From Marinospirillum alkalitolerans (GTDB lineage Bacteria; Pseudomonadota; Gammaproteobacteria; Pseudomonadales; Halomonadaceae), in assembly GCF_045055655.1 (NCBI RefSeq), contig NZ_JBANFI010000001.1, forward strand, positions 248,001 through 312,000: a stretch of 64,000 bases of DNA, written 5' to 3'. Every line of letters starts with the position of its first letter. Position 1 is the first letter of the stretch. Of this stretch, positions 16,565 through 25,714 are shown in pieces. The notes under the pieces were generated by a model, which ran no database searches, was not told the DNA's origin, and was given only the letters and a program-made list of their open reading frames with translations. Position numbers and translations under genes: made by a program.

Positions 16565-17050
16565 GTGATAGATGACGATGGGTATCGCCCTAATGTTGGC
16601 ATAATCATTGCGAATGACCAAGGGCAGCTGTTATGGGCCAGACGTTATGGTCAGGATGCTTGGCAGTTTCCACAAGGTGGCATCAAGTATCGCGAGAGCC
16701 CAGAACAGGCATTATACCGCGAGTTAAAAGAAGAGATAGGTCTGGCACCAGATCAAGTCAGGCTGTTGGCATCAACGCGTGGCTGGTTGCGTTATCGTTT
16801 ACCCAAACGCATGATCCGACGGCACAGCCAACCCTTGTGCATTGGGCAAAAACAAAAATGGTTTTTGCTGCAAATTCGTTGCGCAGATACAAAGGTGAGC
16901 TTTGATTGCTCAACGCGGCCCGAATTTGATCACTGGCAGTGGGTGAGCTATTGGTATCCGCTAGGGCAGGTTGTTGCTTTTAAAAGAGATGTTTACCGTC
17001 GGGCCTTGCTAGAGCTGGCCCCCCACCTGCAGAAGCTGAAATCCAGCTAA
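16565..17050 (+). CDS. rppH: RNA pyrophosphohydrolase RppH
   Basis: RppH removes pyrophosphate from the 5' end of mRNAs and so opens them to RNase E decay. The 161 aa protein begins IDDDGYRPNVGI, as does the E. coli enzyme, and the Nudix box GGIKYRESPEQALYRELKEE is intact; LPKRMIRRHSQPLCIGQKQKW is also family-typical. The start is GTG with weak upstream pairing (GAGGGCGTA). ptsP follows within 50 bp and is likely co-transcribed, the order seen in Pseudomonas and Legionella. Confidence 0.96.
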   Translation: MIDDDGYRPNVGIIIANDQGQLLWARRYGQDAWQFPQGGIKYRESPEQALYRELKEEIGLAPDQVRLLASTRGWLRYRLPKRMIRRHSQPLCIGQKQKWFLLQIRCADTKVSFDCSTRPEFDHWQWVSYWYPLGQVVAFKRDVYRRALLELAPHLQKLKSS

Positions 17051-17094
17051 GCAGGATCTAAGCCGCTTTGGCGGTCGACGAGGAGAGCTATCGA

Positions 17095-19362
17095 GTGATG
17101 CTGGAGACTTTGCGCAAGATTGTTCAGGAGGTGAGCACGGCACGCAATCTGCAGACGGCCTTATCCATTATTGTACGCCGTGTGCGTAAAGCGATGGGGA
17201 CGGATGTCTGTTCGGTCTATCTGCTCGATGCCAAACGGGGGCGCTATGTGCTGATGGACACGCTGGGTTTGAATCCGGCGGCGATAGGTTTGGTCAGCTT
17301 GGCGCCTTCTGAGGGCTTGGTGGGCTATGTTGGGCAGCGTGAGGAGCCTGTCAATTTAGAAGATGCTCCACAGCACAGCCGTTACCGCTATCTGCCCGAA
17401 ACGGGAGAAGAAAAGTACCACAGCTTTTTAGGTGTGCCGATCATTCACCAGCGTCATGCTCTGGGCGTGTTGGTGGTACAACAAAAAATCAAGCGGCGTT
17501 TCGATGAAGGCGAAGAAGCCTTTTTAGTGACCATTGCTGCGCAGCTGGCAGCCTTGTTGGCGCACGCACAAATCAGCGGCAGCATGAATCTTTTGCCAAG
17601 TGGTAAGTTCAGCTCAGCCAGCTTTGAAGGCCTACCCGCCGCACCGGGTGTGGCGATCGGGCAGGCGGTGGTGATTATGCCTGTCGCTGATCTAGATTCA
17701 GTGCCTGAGCGGCTCAGTGATGATCTTGATGCTGAAAAATCCAGTTTTCTACAAGCCTTAAGTTGGGTCAGAGAAGATATTCGTGCCGTTGGTGCCAAGC
17801 TGGCGAATCGGGTCAGTGCCCAAGAGCAAGCCTTATTTGATGCCTACCTGCAGATGCTCGATGAAGAGTCTCTGGGTGCTGAAGTCATTAAGCGCATTGA
17901 AGAAGGCCACTGGGCGCAGGGTGCGCTGGCTTATGTGGTCAAGCGGCATGTGAAGTATTTAGAGAAGGTTGAAGATTCTTATCTGCGTGAGCGTGCAGCG
18001 GATATCCGCGATTTGGGGCGGCGAGTGCTGGCCTGTTTGCAAGAAGGCGGTGAAGTCCGTCAGGAGTACCCACCGAATACGCTGTTGGTTGGCGAAGAAC
18101 TCTCGCCGACGTTGCTGGGTGAAGTGCCCAAAGAAAAGCTACTGGGTTTGATCAGCGTGAAGGGCTCCAGCAACTCGCATCTTGCGATTTTGGCGCGGGC
18201 GATGGGCATTCCAGCGGTGATGGGCTTAACTGATCTGCCGTGGGCGCAGCTGGATGGCCAGCAGATGATTCTGGATGGTTACCGAGGCCAGGTGATCACC
18301 ACGCCTGATGAGCGCAAGGTGCGCCAGTACGAGCTGTTTATTCAAGAAGAAAGAGCGCTGACTGAATCTCTGGAAGCTGAGGCGGGTTTGCCTTGTGTTA
18401 CTCGCGATGGACATCGCATCCCGCTGATGCTGAATACAGGGCTGGCAGCCGATCATGTGCGTGCCTTGAGCTATGGCGCTGAGGGTGTGGGTTTGTATCG
18501 CACTGAAGTGCAATTCATGATGGCCGAACGCTTCCCCAGTGAGCAAGAGCAGGTCAACCTGTATCGCCAGCAGCTTTCTGCTTTTTCGCCGCGTGAAGTG
18601 ACCATGCGCACTTTGGATATCGGCGGCGATAAGCCCCTTCCGTATTTTCCGATAGAAGAAGAAAACCCCTGTCTTGGTTGGCGCGGCATTCGCTTTACGC
18701 TGGATCACCCAGAGGTCTTTTTAAGCCAGGTGCGTGCCATGCTGCGCGCCAGTGAAGGCTTGGATAACCTGCGTATTCTGTTGCCGATGATTTCTTCAGT
18801 GCGCGAAGTCGAAGAAGCGCGCGCGCTGATTCGTCGTGCCTGGTCAGAGCTGCGTCAGGATGAAGGGCTGCCTTTGGTGAATCCCAAGGTGGGGGCGATG
18901 ATTGAAGTCCCAGCGGCCATGTTCCAGATCCAAGCGCTGGCCGAGCGGGTTGATTATCTTTCGGTGGGCAGTAATGATTTAACCCAATATCTGCTGGCGG
19001 TGGATCGGGATAATCCGCGTGTCGCTCGTTTGTATAGCGGTTATCATCCTGCCGTGCTGCAGGCCTTGATGCATATTGCTCAGCAGGCGCATGCGGCTCG
19101 GATTCCAGTGAGCCTTTGTGGTGAACTGGCTGGCGATCCTGCTGGCGCTATTTTACTGCTGGCGATGGGTTATCAGGGTTTGTCGATGAACCTGGCCAGC
19201 CTGCCGCGTGTGAAGGCTGCCATTCGCCGTGTTGATTTACAGCAGGCGCGTGAGCTACTGGCACGGGTGCTCACCTGTGCCAGTACCGATCAGGTGGTTG
19301 GACACCTGGGTGTCTTTATGAACGAGCTGGGTTTGGGTTGGCTGGCGGGTCCGAAGGGTTAG
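17095..19362 (+). CDS. ptsP: Phosphoenolpyruvate-protein phosphotransferase PtsP (EI-Ntr)
   Basis: PtsP starts the nitrogen-related phosphotransfer chain, passing phosphate from PEP to NPr. The order is a GAF domain (about 1-160, LRKIVQEVSTARNLQTALSI), the PEP-utilising N-terminal domain (about 185-310), the phosphohistidine domain with H362 in KGSSNSHLAILARAMGIPA, and the C-terminal PEP-binding barrel (GAEGVGLYRTEVQFM, MRTLDIGGDKPLPYF, SVGSNDLTQYLLAVDRDN, CGELAGDP). I place the start at GTG 17095, 9 bp after AGGAG; ATG 17098 is equally possible, and TTG 17068 would add residues unlike the family. The 3' end overlaps the convergent L,D-transpeptidase gene by 47 bp. Confidence 0.95.
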   Translation: MMLETLRKIVQEVSTARNLQTALSIIVRRVRKAMGTDVCSVYLLDAKRGRYVLMDTLGLNPAAIGLVSLAPSEGLVGYVGQREEPVNLEDAPQHSRYRYLPETGEEKYHSFLGVPIIHQRHALGVLVVQQKIKRRFDEGEEAFLVTIAAQLAALLAHAQISGSMNLLPSGKFSSASFEGLPAAPGVAIGQAVVIMPVADLDSVPERLSDDLDAEKSSFLQALSWVREDIRAVGAKLANRVSAQEQALFDAYLQMLDEESLGAEVIKRIEEGHWAQGALAYVVKRHVKYLEKVEDSYLRERAADIRDLGRRVLACLQEGGEVRQEYPPNTLLVGEELSPTLLGEVPKEKLLGLISVKGSSNSHLAILARAMGIPAVMGLTDLPWAQLDGQQMILDGYRGQVITTPDERKVRQYELFIQEERALTESLEAEAGLPCVTRDGHRIPLMLNTGLAADHVRALSYGAEGVGLYRTEVQFMMAERFPSEQEQVNLYRQQLSAFSPREVTMRTLDIGGDKPLPYFPIEEENPCLGWRGIRFTLDHPEVFLSQVRAMLRASEGLDNLRILLPMISSVREVEEARALIRRAWSELRQDEGLPLVNPKVGAMIEVPAAMFQIQALAERVDYLSVGSNDLTQYLLAVDRDNPRVARLYSGYHPAVLQALMHIAQQAHAARIPVSLCGELAGDPAGAILLLAMGYQGLSMNLASLPRVKAAIRRVDLQQARELLARVLTCASTDQVVGHLGVFMNELGLGWLAGPKG

Positions 19363-21208
19363 CCAGCTGCTGGATGGCCGATGAGTAGCTGAGCTGATCT
19401 TTATGGTAGATATCCTCGCGCCACTGAATCTGCCCTTGGTCATCAACCCAGGCTGTCCAGTACATTAAATACACCGCTACGCGAGGAAACACGCGGATAT
19501 AACGCTCTTCCCCGCTTGCGTAGGTCTCACTGATCCGCTCAGGTGTCCAATGACGACTGGGCGCGAGCAGCGCATCAACAAGCCGTGCTGACTCCTCTAA
19601 ACGAATACACCCTGCACTGATATCTCTTTGAGCCTGCGAGAAAAACTGGCGGTAGGGGGTATCGTGCAAATAGATCGCCTGCTGATTGGATAAACGAAAT
19701 TTAGCACGCCCTAGCTGATTAAAACGTCCTGGTTTTTGCACGATGCGATACTGCTGGTTGCCAGAGGTGAAGGCATCATCGGGCAGATCTTCGATATTGA
19801 CGAAGCGTGCCGGCGTATGCCAGCCCTGTACCAGTGCATAATCGCGTGAGGCGAGGTATTCGGGATTGCTGCGAGCACGAGGAAAAATACGATCCTTGGC
19901 GATGCTGTTGGGCACGTTCCAGAGCGGGTTCAGCACCAAAGAGGTCAGCCACTGATTCATAATCGGTGTGCGTTGTCCATCACGTCCGATAATAATGCGC
20001 ATGGCGAGAGTGCGCTCGCCGTGTTCGATAAATTCAAGCTGCTGATCGGCGAGGTTGATCATCAAATGGCGGGCTTGTAACTCTTGTGGCAAGTGATGCA
20101 GGCGTCTGAGGTTATGCGCCAAAATACGCCTTCTTTCTTCAGGGAGTCGATTGAGTGCTGCGCGGGTGGCCTCATCAACGTGTCCTGTCACTGGTAGCGC
20201 ATGGCGTTGTTGAAAGCGCCTGAGTCCACTGGCTAAAGGGGCATCAAACAGATAAATGGCTTCTGCCACTTCAATCTGGGGTTCGCTTTCTGGCGTTGCT
20301 GGCTGGGTTGTTGCCGATACGGATAATGCGCTGAAGTCGGAGGCTGGCTCGATAAGCTGCGGCGTTGCTGGTAGGGGCGGCATCACAAGCTGAGGCTGAT
20401 AGTCTGCCGAGAGATCGCGCAGCGCGATCAACTGCTCAGCCAGTCGGCGCACTTGTGCATGTGCCTGCTCGGGTGCCAGATCAACATCCACTTGCGGCCA
20501 AGGCTGCCCAGTCAGTGCATCGAGCTGATCAAAAGCCTGACGCCAAGGCTGATATAAGTGAGCCACAGGGCGAGTCGAGGCCAGCCGTGCTTCAACCCAT
20601 CTTTGCAGATTGCCGCTATTTAACGCCCGCAGCCATTCAGGAAAAACTGCAGCGAGATCAGTCGGCACGACTTCATCGGGAAATTGATCCCAGCGTTCAT
20701 AAGGGTTGGTGATGCCGTGATCCTGATCCTGATCATAGCGGGTCCAATAGCGGCTCAATAAATCCTGCTGGAAGCGAAAAAACAGATCCGTCACCAGCAG
20801 ATCAACAGCTTGCACTTGGCGTGGACGCAGATCCGTCATGGGTTGTGTCAGGAGTTGATCTAGCTCGCGGTAGCGCCTGATGTAGGGGTGTTCATGATCC
20901 AGTGCGAGCCAGGGTTGGAGCTCATAACTGAGTGCGCGTGCAGCGGCAGAAGGCTCGCCTTGACGATCACGCCAGAAGTTATGGAAGGCTGCCTGACGAT
21001 AGGTGAGCGCCACCAGTTCTGGATAAGTCAGCTGGACCTGCTGATCCCAGCTATCCAGTGTGGAACGCACCCAATGATCGAGAGTCGGATTACTGGCGGG
21101 CAGACTGGTTGCGCTCAACGCTGTGCAGCAGAGCCAGAGGCTGCTGATCAGAGCAAAGCGACGTGCTCGGCGGAGGATGCGGGCTGGCTGGGTGAACAAA
21201 CGAAACAT
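19316..21208 (-). CDS. L,D-transpeptidase of the LdtD/YcbB type
   Basis: The enzyme makes 3-3 cross-links in periplasmic peptidoglycan. The 630 aa precursor has a signal sequence (RFALISSLWLCCTALSATS), a long alpha-helical region, a peptidoglycan-binding helical motif (LFDAPLASGLRRFQQRHALP, about 335-370) and the YkuD catalytic domain with HDTP and the motif SAGCIRLEE; the catalytic cysteine is C534, close to C528 of E. coli LdtD. The catalytic core contains the expected capping segment. It stands alone and is convergent with ptsP, overlapping it by 47 bp. Confidence 0.9.
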   Translation of the reverse strand: MFRLFTQPARILRRARRFALISSLWLCCTALSATSLPASNPTLDHWVRSTLDSWDQQVQLTYPELVALTYRQAAFHNFWRDRQGEPSAAARALSYELQPWLALDHEHPYIRRYRELDQLLTQPMTDLRPRQVQAVDLLVTDLFFRFQQDLLSRYWTRYDQDQDHGITNPYERWDQFPDEVVPTDLAAVFPEWLRALNSGNLQRWVEARLASTRPVAHLYQPWRQAFDQLDALTGQPWPQVDVDLAPEQAHAQVRRLAEQLIALRDLSADYQPQLVMPPLPATPQLIEPASDFSALSVSATTQPATPESEPQIEVAEAIYLFDAPLASGLRRFQQRHALPVTGHVDEATRAALNRLPEERRRILAHNLRRLHHLPQELQARHLMINLADQQLEFIEHGERTLAMRIIIGRDGQRTPIMNQWLTSLVLNPLWNVPNSIAKDRIFPRARSNPEYLASRDYALVQGWHTPARFVNIEDLPDDAFTSGNQQYRIVQKPGRFNQLGRAKFRLSNQQAIYLHDTPYRQFFSQAQRDISAGCIRLEESARLVDALLAPSRHWTPERISETYASGEERYIRVFPRVAVYLMYWTAWVDDQGQIQWREDIYHKDQLSYSSAIQQLANPSDPPANPNPARS

Positions 21209-21231
21209 AAGGGCCTAAAAGGTTTTTGACA

Positions 21232-22044
21232 TCAAGAGAATGCGTGATCAGAGCATGCAGACCAAGTCAGATGACTTGTGCTCGTCTGACCTTGAGAGTC
21301 TATACGCCGCTCTTTGAGGGTCCACTGCCCTGAGGCTGCACCTTGCTCATACCAGAGGAGTGTTGACGCCCGCGTGCCATAGAGACGCTCTGGTTGCGCT
21401 GGATCAACAGCCAAGGGTTGAATATAAAGTGCAGAGAAGGCCAGTTCAAGCCTGGGAGGCAGGCCAGTGTTCGGTAGCTGATCCGATGCAGCGACCTGAT
21501 CCTGCGCCAGGATGTCCCAAAGGTGCTCAGGATCAGGCTGGGCCTGCCAGTCTTGCAGCTGTTGCTTGAGGCATGCGGTTTTGGGCCAGATCTCACCTAG
21601 AGGGGCATTACTCAAGGTGATGATGCCGGGTTCGAGGCGTTGAATGCGCATCTGTGACTGGGCATTGGTGGCATAAAAAGCCTGCTCTAGATCGCCCCAA
21701 ATCAGATTAAAGCCCGCGTAGTGAGTGCCCTGCGCTGTTAACTTCTCGACCAGTGCCTGTTGGGAGAGGGTCACAGCAGCCTGTACCAGTTGGCCGCGTG
21801 ATGGTGCGTTTTGTGGTGGCGCAAGATGCAGGTTGCGCAGGTTAGTCAGTGCGGCCCAGCGCCCAGAGCGATGTGCCAGTAGCCAGCTACCACCTGCCTG
21901 CTGATCCTGGCCGCCAATGAGTTCAGGCTGCTCTGGCCAGAAATCCGCCGCCCGTGTTGGGCGGGCGAAGAACTCGTCTCGATTCGCCGCCAGAACAAAC
22001 GGAAAAACTGGGTCTTGCTGCCATAATAGGCCTAGAGTACACAT
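21232..22044 (-). CDS. NRDE-family protein (TANGO2-like)
   Basis: The 270 aa protein begins MCTLGLL, putting a cysteine at position 2, and carries the namesake segment FVLAANRDEFFARPT and GGSWLLAHRSGRWAALTNLR. The family resembles N-terminal-nucleophile hydrolases, with Cys2 as the likely nucleophile after Met removal; human TANGO2 is linked to metabolism and haem handling, but the bacterial role is unknown. ATG 22044 is chosen over TTG 22068 because it exposes this cysteine. The gene is 23 bp upstream of the L,D-transpeptidase gene and probably in one transcript with it. Confidence 0.83.
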   Translation of the reverse strand: MCTLGLLWQQDPVFPFVLAANRDEFFARPTRAADFWPEQPELIGGQDQQAGGSWLLAHRSGRWAALTNLRNLHLAPPQNAPSRGQLVQAAVTLSQQALVEKLTAQGTHYAGFNLIWGDLEQAFYATNAQSQMRIQRLEPGIITLSNAPLGEIWPKTACLKQQLQDWQAQPDPEHLWDILAQDQVAASDQLPNTGLPPRLELAFSALYIQPLAVDPAQPERLYGTRASTLLWYEQGAASGQWTLKERRIDSQGQTSTSHLTWSACSDHAFS

Positions 22045-22244
22045 CAGTTCACTCAGTTGAGGTGGCAAGGAAAGGGGCTTGGGTGAAGACTAAAAATTAG
22101 CGCTTCACTGCGAAAGATTTTATAGTATAGCGGTTGAGAGATCATCTGCCTGCACGCCTCTTGCGTCAAGCCAGAAGGTGACTCAGCCAATTGATATGTA
22201 TCCTCTGGAGCTAGCTTTTGACTACACAAGAAAAAGGACCCCCT

Positions 22245-24875
22245 GTGTCTGATCAAGCGCCGACACTCCAGACATCCAGCTGGTCAACGCGCCAGCGATG
22301 GTTAGGACTCATTCTTCCTGTTGCGGGTATTGGGCTGGTACTTTTCGTGGTGATGATGGTGCTGGCTCATCTGAGTCATCGCGCCAGCCAAGACCAGCTT
22401 CAGCGGGTTACAGAAGCCAGACTCCTTGAAAGCGCTCAGTTGTATGCACAGGCTTTAGAGGCCGACCTACGTCATCTTGAAGTGCTTGGGCAGCTGGTGG
22501 TGCAAGAGACACAGCGCATCCACCATCAGTCCCCGCAAGACCACACTGCATCATTGGTGACTGACTCAGCCTTGCCCGCTGCTGTTTATTTTGCGGATCG
22601 AGTGGATCCTCAGCAACGGACCCAGCGTTATCAGCAATGGCAGGTGTTGGCACCTCTCTTGGAGACGCTGCACGCGCGCTCTTCACTGATTCAGCAGATC
22701 TACATCAACTATGTCGATACTGCGACGCTGCTTTATCCCTGGACCGATCTAGACGCGCATCTGGTGAATGACCTAGATGTGCGTGATTTTGCCTTTTTCT
22801 ACCTCGCCGATCCTGAGCATAACCCTCAGCGCGAGCCTGTCTGGACAGAGGCCTACTTGGACCCAGCCGGGCAGGGCTGGGTCGTCACACTCAGTCTGCC
22901 TGTGTATGTTGATGATCAGTTCGTCGCTGTCGTGGGCATTGATGTGGCGTTAAACCGGCTGGCACAACGCTTGAAGGCGGCGCCTGTGATTCTCAATGGC
23001 TACACCCTGCTGATGTCTGAGGCGGGCCATCTGCTGGTGTTTCCGCCTCAGGTTGAAGGCAGCGGATCGCTGGATGCCTCGGCTTCAGTCCAACAGGAGC
23101 GTAACTTTTTTATGCGTCAGGGCATGCGCCCTAATCTGGCCCCCCTGCATATCGACCACTCAGGTTTAACGCCCTTGTTGATTGAAAATCAGCCCTCCTT
23201 GGTGAGTTGGGCCAGTTTGGATGTGAATGCGTGGAAGCTTTTGCTGGTGGTGCCTCAGGATCAAGCGCAGGCTATGAGCCAGCAGTTGCAGGTGGATTGG
23301 CGCAATATGGTCAGGGGAAGCCTGTTTGCTCTGGTGATGATGCTATTCAGTTTGATCTTCTTTACCGCACGTCATGATCGGCGTTGGCAGGATTTTTGGC
23401 GGGCAGGCCATGTCCTACAGCAGCATCCAGCACTCAGTGCTGAGCGTCTTGCTGCGCCGCGTCCGGCCACGAGTTTGATTCAGCAGGTTCATGGCCCATT
23501 GCTGATCTGTCATTTTGATGTTGGTGGACGTCTTGTTGAATGTAACCAAGCCTTTGAACGCTTTGCGCAAGAGACACAATCTAACCTGAAGGGTCAGCCA
23601 CTGGCTCCGCTTTTGGGTATGCGCGATTTGCCGCCGCGTCCTTGGGTGCAGGAGCTAGAACTCCACGCCTCGGCGGGACAAGAGCTGAGCAGCTGGTGGG
23701 CGAGTTTGCATACTGATGAGGCTCAGGGTGGCTACCTGATCATGCTTGATATCAGTGACTATCGTCAGTTACAGCAGCAGTTGCAGAGTGAGCGTCAGCG
23801 CACGCGTTTTGCCAGCAAGATGAGAGCGGAGTTCTCTCAGGCAGTCGTGAAAGAAGTCTATCGCTTGCTGGAAGAACTCAATCAGGCTGCGGAAGAAGTC
23901 AGCAATGCCCCTTGCCAGCAGAAGTTAATCACCATCCAGCGTTTGTTAGATGATCTGAGTGATATGGCCGACACCAGCCTTGCGGAGGAAGGGCAAGAGG
24001 CTGCAGCAGAAGAACTGAATCTGCGCCCGTTGATTGATGAAGCCACGCTCAGTATTGAACAGCTATTGCACAAGCAGCAGCGCCAGCTGATCGTAGACTA
24101 CGCGCCTGATTTTCCCGATCAGATCTCTGTCCAAAGGCGGCGTCTATTGCGTTTGCTGCGTCATCTTTTGCGTCAGGCAGCGCAGTTATCCACCCGTGGT
24201 GATCTGCGTCTGGAGCTGAGCTGGCAACCCCAGGAGCCCCGACTCTGCCTGCGCCTGCTCGATGAAGGTGGCGTGCTGCAAGATGAGCAGCGTATAGAGC
24301 ATTTTCAGGCTGCTGGCCCGATGAGCCCACACTATGATCGTCCCCCCGGATCTTTGGGGCTGGGACAGCTGCTGGCGCGTCAATTGATTCAGGAAATGAA
24401 AGGCCAGTTTGAACTGCGTTCACGGCCAGAGGGTGGGGTTGAGTTATTGCTGGCCTTGCCTGCCTCAACGACCTCCGCTGTTGCTGCTGCCCGTGCGCCT
24501 ATTCTGGTGGTCGATGATGGGCCGGTGAATGCCATGCTGGCATCGAATGTCCTGGAACGTGCAGGCTATCAAGTTGAAGTGGTTGCCAGCGGCATCGAAG
24601 CCTTACAGCGTGGTGCAGAGCAGCTTTATAGTCTGGTACTGATGGATATCTTTATGCCAGAAATGGATGGTCTGGAAACCACGCGGCGTTGGCGTCAGCT
24701 GCCTAATGCCAATGCACAGATTCCAGTGTTGGCGATTACGGCCAATGCGCTGGAAGAAGACCAGCAGGCTTTTTGGGCCGCTGGACTCAATGATTATCTT
24801 GCAAAACCCTATCGTCCACTGGCCTTGCGTCAGCTGGTAGAAAAATGGAGCCTTGGGGCTTCTCCTCTCGATTGA
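22245..24875 (+). CDS. Hybrid membrane sensor with degenerate histidine kinase core and receiver domain
   Basis: The 876 aa protein has one membrane segment near residues 20-45, a large periplasmic Cache-type sensor (to about 360), a second membrane segment (LFALVMMLFSLIFFTA), a PAS-like domain (about 415-515), a kinase-like region and a C-terminal receiver domain. The receiver is intact: acidic pocket VVDDG, phospho-acceptor D801 in LMDIFMPEMDG, ITANA and AKPYRP. The kinase core is not: the H-box reads MRAEFSQAV where MSHELRTPL is expected, so the phosphorylated histidine is alanine, and the N-box reads RHLLRQAA in place of NLLxNA. GLGL of the G2 box remains. GTG 22245 follows AAAAAGGA at 6 bp; TTG 22218 is the alternative. 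It may be a pseudokinase scaffold whose receiver is charged by another kinase. Confidence 0.85.
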   Translation: MSDQAPTLQTSSWSTRQRWLGLILPVAGIGLVLFVVMMVLAHLSHRASQDQLQRVTEARLLESAQLYAQALEADLRHLEVLGQLVVQETQRIHHQSPQDHTASLVTDSALPAAVYFADRVDPQQRTQRYQQWQVLAPLLETLHARSSLIQQIYINYVDTATLLYPWTDLDAHLVNDLDVRDFAFFYLADPEHNPQREPVWTEAYLDPAGQGWVVTLSLPVYVDDQFVAVVGIDVALNRLAQRLKAAPVILNGYTLLMSEAGHLLVFPPQVEGSGSLDASASVQQERNFFMRQGMRPNLAPLHIDHSGLTPLLIENQPSLVSWASLDVNAWKLLLVVPQDQAQAMSQQLQVDWRNMVRGSLFALVMMLFSLIFFTARHDRRWQDFWRAGHVLQQHPALSAERLAAPRPATSLIQQVHGPLLICHFDVGGRLVECNQAFERFAQETQSNLKGQPLAPLLGMRDLPPRPWVQELELHASAGQELSSWWASLHTDEAQGGYLIMLDISDYRQLQQQLQSERQRTRFASKMRAEFSQAVVKEVYRLLEELNQAAEEVSNAPCQQKLITIQRLLDDLSDMADTSLAEEGQEAAAEELNLRPLIDEATLSIEQLLHKQQRQLIVDYAPDFPDQISVQRRRLLRLLRHLLRQAAQLSTRGDLRLELSWQPQEPRLCLRLLDEGGVLQDEQRIEHFQAAGPMSPHYDRPPGSLGLGQLLARQLIQEMKGQFELRSRPEGGVELLLALPASTTSAVAAARAPILVVDDGPVNAMLASNVLERAGYQVEVVASGIEALQRGAEQLYSLVLMDIFMPEMDGLETTRRWRQLPNANAQIPVLAITANALEEDQQAFWAAGLNDYLAKPYRPLALRQLVEKWSLGASPLD

Positions 24876-24890
24876 CTAGAAGGAATAGAT

Positions 24891-25682
24891 GTGATTTTTC
24901 TGATCTATCTTGGCTTGGGTGCCTTCGCTGGCCTCTTGGCGGGTCTCTTTGGTATTGGTGGTGGCTTGATCATTGTGCCTGTCTTGGTGGTCGCCTTTAC
25001 TTGGTTGGGTTTTTCAACAGAAATTCTGGTCCATCTGGCCGTGGGCACTTCGTTAGCCACCATTATTCCAACCTCGATCAGCTCCACCTGGTCGCATCAT
25101 CAAAAAGCCAGTGTTGATTGGTCTATTTTCAGTGTTCTGGCACCAGCCATCCTTTGTGGTGCGCTCTTGGGTGCCTGGACAGCCAGCCTGCTTTCGGCTG
25201 CGTTGCTGCAAGGGGTGCTCGGTGTTTTTGTGCTGCTGGTTGCCGCTAAGATGGCGTTTAAGCTTGATCCACCTGCGCGTGAGCAGCCAGTGCCACCTTG
25301 GGTACTGCTTCCAGCGGGTGGCATCATTGGCTGGGCCTCGGCCATTTTTGGTATTGGTGGCGGGACCTTGAGCGTACCCTTTTTAAGCTGGTGCCGCTTA
25401 AATATGCGCTTAGCTGTCGGCACCTCGGCGGCGCTGGGTTTGCCGATCGCTCTTTTTGGCGCACTGGGCAATCTATGGACAGGCTGGCAGCAGCCTGATC
25501 TGCCCGCAGCGGCGAGCGGTTTTATCTACTGGCCTGCTTTTCTAGGCATCGTGTTGATGAGCGTGCCCTTTGCGCGTTTGGGTGCTCGTTTGGCGCACTA
25601 TCTGCCTGAGGCACGCTTGAAGCAACTTTTTGCGCTTTTACTGTTCTGTGTAGGCATCAAATTTTTATTCTTCCCTGCTTAA
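24891..25682 (+). CDS. TauE/SafE-family membrane transporter
   Basis: The 263 aa inner-membrane protein has about eight hydrophobic segments and two related halves, each with the family glycine motif (GLFGIGGGLIIVP near residue 20 and SAIFGIGGGTLSVPFL near residue 155) and the VGTS segments. The family exports sulfite, sulfoacetate or other anions; the substrate here is unknown. It starts with GTG 9 bp after GAAGGA. The gene lies 15 bp after the hybrid sensor gene and 32 bp before lgt, the place it has in Pseudomonas as well, so a sulfur role is not implied by context. Confidence 0.87.
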   Translation: MIFLIYLGLGAFAGLLAGLFGIGGGLIIVPVLVVAFTWLGFSTEILVHLAVGTSLATIIPTSISSTWSHHQKASVDWSIFSVLAPAILCGALLGAWTASLLSAALLQGVLGVFVLLVAAKMAFKLDPPAREQPVPPWVLLPAGGIIGWASAIFGIGGGTLSVPFLSWCRLNMRLAVGTSAALGLPIALFGALGNLWTGWQQPDLPAAASGFIYWPAFLGIVLMSVPFARLGARLAHYLPEARLKQLFALLLFCVGIKFLFFPA

Positions 25683-25714
25683 AGCGTTCAGGGAAGCCAG
25701 AGGAGAGACATCAG

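Noticed and set aside
24891..25682. Taurine or sulfite exporter belonging to the sulfur system
   Set aside because: The TauE/SafE family is broad and this copy is in a conserved place next to lgt, 14 kb from the sulfur genes, so a sulfur substrate is not supported.
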